Shown one piece after another: positions 59,140 to 64,000 of a DNA stretch of 64,000 bases. Positions within the stretch are counted from its first letter, which is position 1, and every line of letters starts with the position of its first letter. The stretch spans positions 1 through 64,000 of the forward strand of contig NZ_JAERQJ010000003.1 of assembly GCF_016735115.1 (NCBI RefSeq), in the 5' to 3' direction. This DNA comes from Aquimarina mytili (GTDB taxonomy: Bacteria > Bacteroidota > Bacteroidia > Flavobacteriales > Flavobacteriaceae). The notes beneath the pieces were generated by a model. It searched no databases. It was not told where the DNA came from and saw nothing but the letters and a program-made list of their open reading frames with translations. A program made the position numbers and the translations under genes.

Positions 59140-60657
59140 ATGAATAAGAAAGTAATCTTGATGATTCTAGATGGATGGGGTACATCTCCAGATCCAAAAG
59201 TGTCTGCAATAGATCATGCAAAAACACCTTTTGTCGATAGTTTATATACTAAGTACCCTAATGCATCTTTACGTACAGATGGTCTACATGTTGGATTACC
59301 CGACGGACAAATGGGAAACAGTGAGGTAGGACACATGAATCTTGGTGCTGGTCGAATTGTCTATCAAGATTTGGCCAAGATCAATCTCGCGGTTGAAAAT
59401 AACACACTAAAAGATGAACCAGCACTTGTTGAAGCTTTTCAATATGCTAAAACAAACAATAAAAATATTCATCTACTTGGATTGGTTAGCGATGGTGGTG
59501 TACATTCTCATATTAATCATATTAAAGGATTACTTGATGCCGCCAATTCTGAAGGGCTCAAAAATGTATTCCTTCATGCGTTTACCGATGGTCGAGATGT
59601 AGATCCAAAATCTGGTAAAGATCACATACAAAACATACAAAACCATATGTCCAAAACTACCGGAAAAATAGCTTCGGTTATAGGAAGGTATTATGCCATG
59701 GATCGAGACAAAAGATGGGAGCGGGTAAAACTAGCATATGATCTAGTTGTTAATGGTATGGGTGAGATTAGTGATAACGCCCAAGAAAGTATTCAAAAAA
59801 GCTATGATAATGATATAACTGATGAGTTTATTAAACCAGTGGTTATCCAAGAAAATGGAGCGCCTGTAGCTACCATACAAGATGATGACGTTGTCATTTT
59901 CTTTAACTTTAGAACGGATCGTGGTAGAGAGCTTACAGAAATGCTTTCACAAAAAGATATGCACGAATACAATACGCATAAACTACCTTTATATTATGTT
60001 ACCTTGACCAATTATGATGATACTTTTGCGGGCATCAAAGTAGTTTATGATAAAGAAAATATTACCGAAACGTTGGGAGAGGTACTTTCTAAAGCTGGTA
60101 AAAAGCAAATTCGTATTGCCGAAACCGAAAAATATCCTCATGTTACCTTTTTCTTTTCTGGCGGACAAGAAGAACCTTTTAAAGGTGAAACCAGGATCCT
60201 ACGAAATTCTCCAAAGGTTGCGACCTATGACTTAAAACCTGAAATGAGCGCTTATGAATTAAGAGATGCTCTTGTTCCAGAATTACAAAATGTAGAGGTA
60301 GATTTTGTATGCCTTAACTTTGCCAATGGAGATATGGTAGGTCATACCGGCGTAATGGAGGCTGCCATCAAAGCGTGTGAGGCTGTAGATATTTGTGTAA
60401 ATGACATCGTAAGTACCGGGCTTGAAAACGGCTATACCACCTTATTAATAGCCGATCATGGTAATTGTGAAACCATGATCAATCCAGATGGTACACCACA
60501 TACTGCGCATACTACTAATCCTGTTCCTTTTATTATTATTGATAACGATCAAATCAATATTAATGATGGTGTTTTAGGTGATATCGCACCAACAATACTT
60601 GAACTAATGGGGGTAGAAAAACCAGATGCAATGACTCAAAAATCCTTAGTTAAATAG
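59140..60657 (+). CDS. gpmI: 2,3-bisphosphoglycerate-independent phosphoglycerate mutase
   Basis: 505 residues, full length. Interconverts 3- and 2-phosphoglycerate in glycolysis with two Mn ions and a phosphoserine intermediate. Metal Asp11 in LMILDGWG, catalytic Ser61 in PDGQMGNSEVGHMNLGAGR, substrate loop HAFTDGRDVDPKSG and GRYYAMDRDKRWER. C-terminal metal residues are in NFANGDMVGHTG, IADHGNCE and HTAHTTNPVPF. Monocistronic with its own promoter. Confidence 0.97.
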   Translation: MNKKVILMILDGWGTSPDPKVSAIDHAKTPFVDSLYTKYPNASLRTDGLHVGLPDGQMGNSEVGHMNLGAGRIVYQDLAKINLAVENNTLKDEPALVEAFQYAKTNNKNIHLLGLVSDGGVHSHINHIKGLLDAANSEGLKNVFLHAFTDGRDVDPKSGKDHIQNIQNHMSKTTGKIASVIGRYYAMDRDKRWERVKLAYDLVVNGMGEISDNAQESIQKSYDNDITDEFIKPVVIQENGAPVATIQDDDVVIFFNFRTDRGRELTEMLSQKDMHEYNTHKLPLYYVTLTNYDDTFAGIKVVYDKENITETLGEVLSKAGKKQIRIAETEKYPHVTFFFSGGQEEPFKGETRILRNSPKVATYDLKPEMSAYELRDALVPELQNVEVDFVCLNFANGDMVGHTGVMEAAIKACEAVDICVNDIVSTGLENGYTTLLIADHGNCETMINPDGTPHTAHTTNPVPFIIIDNDQININDGVLGDIAPTILELMGVEKPDAMTQKSLVK

Positions 60658-60747
60658 GCTCAAAGACAAATTTTGTTAAATACCTCTAAAGTTTAATACT
60701 CAAAATAGTCTTTATATTATTTTCGTACAAAAAGCAATAGTATGCTA

Positions 60748-61311
60748 ATGAAAAAAGTGTTTTTAATTTTTATTTCTTTACTCCTAAATGCATGTATGAG
60801 TACCTCTTCTTCAGTAAATAATGGAGGGACTACTCAGGATGAGGATAGTATTATACCAAGGCAATCAAATCCTGATATTTTGGTAGGAAAACAAGATAGA
60901 AAAGCCCTGAAACAGGAACCCTTTGCAATCTGGTTCAATAAAAATTATAACGACTACGTTATAGATACAGAAACAGTAGAGAACATTTCTATGTACCTTG
61001 AGGATATATCTATCAAAGCTTTTATGGGTACTTGGTGTAGTGATAGCAAAAGAGAAACTCCAACTTTTTATAAAATTCTGGATACTGCGAAATATGATTA
61101 TCGAAATTTTGAATTGATTACAGTTACTAGAGATAAAAACACTCCAGAAGGTTTTGAAAAAGGTTTAGACGTTATGCGCGTTCCTACTTTTATCTTTTAC
61201 AAAGAAGGAAAAGAGATTGGAAGATATGTAGAATTTGCACGAGAAACACTAGAAAAAGATATATTGGCGATTGTATCGGGAAAACCGTATAAACATTCGT
61301 ATGAGGATTAA
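60748..61311 (+). CDS. Thioredoxin-fold lipoprotein with single active-site Cys
   Basis: 187 residues from the second ATG, which gives the cleaner lipoprotein signal MKKVFLIFISLLLNACMSTS (Cys16). Thioredoxin-like domain: SIKAFMGTWCSDSKRETPTF carries W-C-S-D-S where thioredoxins have W-C-G-P-C, so the resolving Cys is absent. The cis-Pro strand is GLDVMRVPTFIFYKEGKEIG. A disulfide reductase role is thus doubtful; a monothiol or structural role is possible. It lies 90 bp after gpmI and 54 bp before map. Confidence 0.88.
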   Translation: MKKVFLIFISLLLNACMSTSSSVNNGGTTQDEDSIIPRQSNPDILVGKQDRKALKQEPFAIWFNKNYNDYVIDTETVENISMYLEDISIKAFMGTWCSDSKRETPTFYKILDTAKYDYRNFELITVTRDKNTPEGFEKGLDVMRVPTFIFYKEGKEIGRYVEFARETLEKDILAIVSGKPYKHSYED

Positions 61312-61334
61312 ATTATATATCCTAATATTCTTTG

Positions 61335-61342
61335 TAAATTTG
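61335..61342 (+). promoter_or_regulatory. -7 element for map
   Basis: TAAATTTG, perfect TAnnTTTG, 23 bp before the ATG at 61366. Confidence 0.5.
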
Positions 61343-61365
61343 CCAACCTTATAATTTAGGATATT

Positions 61366-62184
61366 ATGATCATTGTTAAGACACGTGAAGAAATAGAATT
61401 AATGCGCGAAAGTGCCCTGGTGGTATCCAAAACTTTAGGAATGCTTGCATCTGAAGTAAAACCAGGAGTAACTACCCTACACTTGGATAAATTAGCAGAA
61501 GAATTTATCAGAGATCACGATGCAATACCAGGTTTTTTAGGGTTGTATGATTTTCCAAATACACTTTGCATGAGTCCCAATGCTCAAGTTGTTCATGGTA
61601 TCCCAAATAATACTCCTTTAGAAGAAGGCGATATCATATCTATAGATTGCGGGGCGATTAAAAATGATTTTTATGGAGATCATGCCTATACATTTCCTGT
61701 TGGTGAGGTATCTCCAGAGGTAGAACGATTACTTCAGGTTACTAAAGAATCGTTATATGTCGGTATTGCAGCATTAAAAGTAGGAAATCGCGTTGGTGAT
61801 GTGGGGTATGCAATCCAAAAATTTACCGAAGAAGCAGGCTATGGTGTTGTTAGAGAGTTAGTAGGCCATGGTATAGGTCGAAAAATGCATGAAGATCCTG
61901 AAATGCCAAATTATGGTCGTAGAGGAAGAGGAAAAAAACTTGTTGAAGGTATGGTCGTTGCAATAGAACCTATGACTAATATGGGCACACATCGTATCAA
62001 ACAATTACGCGACGGATGGACTATTCTTACGGCAGATGGTAAACCCAGTGCACATTTTGAGCATGATGTAGCCATTATAGATGGTAAACCAGAGATTCTT
62101 TCTACCTTCAAATATATCTATCAGGCTCTTGGCATCGAATCTGATGAAGAAGATGCTTTTAGACAAGAAGTATTGACGGTTTAG
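61366..62184 (+). CDS. map: Methionine aminopeptidase, type I
   Basis: 272 residues. Removes the initiator Met from new proteins. Pita-bread fold metal ligands: Asp in IISIDCGAIKNDFYGDHAYT (two Asp), His in GHGIGRKMHEDPEMPNYG, Glu in VAIEPMTNMG and in AHFEHDVAI. VVHGIPNNTPLEEGD is the substrate-pocket His block. No N-terminal zinc-finger extension, as normal for bacteria. Confidence 0.96.
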   Translation: MIIVKTREEIELMRESALVVSKTLGMLASEVKPGVTTLHLDKLAEEFIRDHDAIPGFLGLYDFPNTLCMSPNAQVVHGIPNNTPLEEGDIISIDCGAIKNDFYGDHAYTFPVGEVSPEVERLLQVTKESLYVGIAALKVGNRVGDVGYAIQKFTEEAGYGVVRELVGHGIGRKMHEDPEMPNYGRRGRGKKLVEGMVVAIEPMTNMGTHRIKQLRDGWTILTADGKPSAHFEHDVAIIDGKPEILSTFKYIYQALGIESDEEDAFRQEVLTV

Positions 62185-62230
62185 CGCATTATGTTGTACT
62201 CAAAGTTATTCTTTGTGTACCTTCAAAATT

Positions 62231-62998
62231 ATGAAAAAGCTTTTCAAATTTATTCTTAACACCATCCCCAGGCCACTACTAATTCGGTTGAGTTATGTGA
62301 TACGACCGGTTATTTCTTTATTGCTTAGAGGAAAAACCTATACAGATCCAATAGATGGAAAAAGTTTTTCTAAATTTTTACCTTATGGATATGGTAAACA
62401 AAGAGATAATGTACTCTCTCCTTCTACCCTGTCATTAGAACGACATAGACTACTCTGGTTATATTTAAAAAACGAGACTAATTTTTTCACCACACCTTCA
62501 AAGGTATTACATTTTGCTCCAGAACAAGCCTTTTATAAACGATTTAGAAAGCTAAAACACCTCGATTATACGACTACTGATCTTAATTCACCTTTGGCAG
62601 ATGTAAAAGCAGATATCTGTAATCTTTCCTTTAAGGATAATCAATATGATATTATTTTTTGCAATCATGTGTTAGAGCATATCCCAGACGATACTAAAGC
62701 TATGCAAGAGCTATTTAGAGTCTTAAAACCAGGAGGAATGGCGATTTTACAAATCCCACAAGATCTCAATCGAGAAACTACTTTTGAAGATGACTCTATT
62801 ACCGATCCAGTCGAGCGAGCCAAAATATTTGGGCAATATGACCATGTTAGAGTGTATGGTAGAGATTATTTCGAAAAACTAAGATCAATAGGTTTTAGAG
62901 TAGAAGAAATAGATTATACTGATACGATTACAAAAGAAGAAGTCGTTAAATACTGCCTTGCACCTGGAGAAATCTTACCGGTTTGTTATAAGCTTTAA
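62231..62998 (+). CDS. Class I SAM-dependent methyltransferase
   Basis: 255 residues from ATG 62231; the upstream in-frame TTG (62213) is not needed. KVLHFAPEQAFYKRFRKLKH replaces the usual glycine-rich SAM loop, a form seen in the flavobacterial family that often follows map. Motif II/III: YDIIFCNHVLEHIPDDTKAM and ELFRVLKPGGMAILQIPQD, as in Methyltransf_11. The N-terminal 40 residues hold a short hydrophobic segment (LIRLSYVIRPVISLLLRG). Substrate unknown. Confidence 0.9.
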   Translation: MKKLFKFILNTIPRPLLIRLSYVIRPVISLLLRGKTYTDPIDGKSFSKFLPYGYGKQRDNVLSPSTLSLERHRLLWLYLKNETNFFTTPSKVLHFAPEQAFYKRFRKLKHLDYTTTDLNSPLADVKADICNLSFKDNQYDIIFCNHVLEHIPDDTKAMQELFRVLKPGGMAILQIPQDLNRETTFEDDSITDPVERAKIFGQYDHVRVYGRDYFEKLRSIGFRVEEIDYTDTITKEEVVKYCLAPGEILPVCYKL

Positions 62999-63089
62999 TT
63001 ACGCTTATTATAACACCCTAAACAATTAATATTCTTCTTTTTAATACCTTTACTGGTAAGAACACTAACTAACTTTCTCAACGCATACG

Positions 63090-64000
63090 ATGAAAATGAA
63101 GCCTACCCCAAAATTTTTGTTGTCAAAAATGGTTTTTACCGCCTTGTTGATGATTCTATGTAAAACAGCACAGGCACAACAAACAATAGACACATTAGTT
63201 GCGTATCAAAATTATAAGATAGCCGATTCTCTATTAGAGGTAGGTAAGTATAAAACCTCTATTACATACCTAAAAACCGCCTTACCCGCCTATAGAAAAG
63301 CTAAGAACTGGAAAATGGTATCGAATTGTCATAGTGATCTATCGGCATGTTACTGGAGAACTTCTGACTTAAAAAAAGCACTATTACATGCCCAAAGCGC
63401 CTTAAAAACAGCTACTCTTCACCTAGACAAAAATAGTATCGAAGAAGCCAATGCTTATGATAACCTTGGGAATTACTATGAAAATACTACAGAATATGAC
63501 AAAGTTTTTAATAATTACAAAAAGGCGTTAACGATAAGACAACAGAGATTACCTAAAAATCATCCCGAAATTGGACATTCTTATAATAATCTGGGTGTTT
63601 TTTACTTAAAAAAAGATGAGCTTCAAAAATCATTGGAATATTTAGAAAAAGCACTTACTATTTATTTAGAGTTTTATGGTCCTGATCATCCTAAAACAGG
63701 AACTTCTTATAATAACATTGGTGTAATCTACGATGATCTTGGGAAATACAGAAAAGCACTTGAATACTATAAAAAAGATTTGTCTATAGGTCTTAAAAAT
63801 CCTGATGAAAATCCTCTCCAAATAGGATACGGTTATATCAATGTAGGTGGAATCTACTACACCCTTAAAGAATATGATAAAGCCTTGGATTATTACGAAA
63901 AAGCCTTGGAAATAGTTATTAATGAAGGTGATCTTTACGGAATAATCGGAGTATACACTAACTTAGGATTACTATGGGACGATAAAGGAGAATACGATAA
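63090..64000 (+). CDS. Secreted TPR protein, 5' part (cut by window end)
   Basis: Starts at ATG 63090 and is still open at the window edge (303 codons). Signal peptide residues about 13-31 (FTALLMILCKTAQAQ). Then tetratricopeptide repeats of the TPR_12 / kinesin-light-chain type, about 42 residues each: NAYDNLGNYYENTTEYDKVF, HSYNNLGVFYLKKDELQKSL, TSYNNIGVIYDDLGKYRKAL, GYINVGGIYYTLKEYDKALD. In this phylum such proteins often end in a CHAT protease-like domain or in a LytTR/histidine-kinase output, which lies outside the window. I cannot tell which. Confidence 0.88.
   Translation, partial: MKMKPTPKFLLSKMVFTALLMILCKTAQAQQTIDTLVAYQNYKIADSLLEVGKYKTSITYLKTALPAYRKAKNWKMVSNCHSDLSACYWRTSDLKKALLHAQSALKTATLHLDKNSIEEANAYDNLGNYYENTTEYDKVFNNYKKALTIRQQRLPKNHPEIGHSYNNLGVFYLKKDELQKSLEYLEKALTIYLEFYGPDHPKTGTSYNNIGVIYDDLGKYRKALEYYKKDLSIGLKNPDENPLQIGYGYINVGGIYYTLKEYDKALDYYEKALEIVINEGDLYGIIGVYTNLGLLWDDKGEYD

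Overview
The window reads as chromosome of a marine-type member of the Bacteroidota, family Flavobacteriaceae; an Aquimarina-like genome is a guess. Support from the sequence: AT-rich DNA; promoters of the TAnnTTTG type; lipoproteins whose lipobox Cys is followed by Ser/Asn/Asp runs; a protein with the gliding-motility-associated (type B) C-terminal domain of the type IX secretion system (T9SS); and many secreted proteins whose signal peptides end in AQ or SQ.

Left part (1-9.7 kb): the tail of an IS110-type transposase, a family of structured extragenic repeats around a surface lipoprotein gene, an unrecognised helical protein gene, a four-gene minus-strand operon of unknown function (3.1-5.9 kb), an L-domain repeat lipoprotein, several small membrane proteins and an acetyltransferase. 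At 6.1-6.25 kb lies what looks like a decayed copy of the gene at 7.4 kb.

9.8-26.9 kb: an AraC-type regulator followed by three transcription units with near-identical operators at one fixed distance from their -7 boxes (secreted protein plus DoxX protein, a 52-residue peptide, an AhpD-like protein). Then come a cupredoxin-like protein, an MFS transporter divergent from a second AraC regulator, kynureninase divergent from an O-methyltransferase, a subtilase lipoprotein, TatA, an M1 peptidase, peptidase E and glutaminase.

26.9-36.4 kb: a glycan region. One minus-strand operon has a WlbB-like acetyltransferase, a WlbA-like dehydrogenase, a GT2 glycosyltransferase and a polytopic membrane protein. 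Two plus-strand genes follow (polytopic TPR protein resembling TMTC/GT-C enzymes, and a second GT2), then a flippase-like UPF0104 protein, a methyltransferase and tRNA-Gly(TCC).

36.7-55.0 kb is the most unusual part. A four-gene operon starts with a 2411-residue collagen-like protein containing 346 uninterrupted TGLTGR hexapeptides (6228 bp). It continues with a small secreted protein, a CUB/Calx-beta/DUF11 adhesin and a T9SS type-B protein. Two further surface-protein genes follow, each with a shared promoter element and a leader of about 160 nt. Three of these proteins end in the same 14-residue C-terminal tail. One of them carries an in-frame TAA exactly at its signal-peptide end and is probably inactive in this strain. 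Together the genes look like a surface-fibre system, possibly glycosylated by the neighbouring glycan genes (inference).

55.0-64.0 kb is mostly housekeeping and envelope genes: GNAT, ClpP-like protease, a Tat-exported D,D-carboxypeptidase, CAP lipoprotein, M48 peptidase, ankyrin protein, GpmI, a thioredoxin-fold lipoprotein, Map, a methyltransferase, and the start of a TPR protein cut by the window end.
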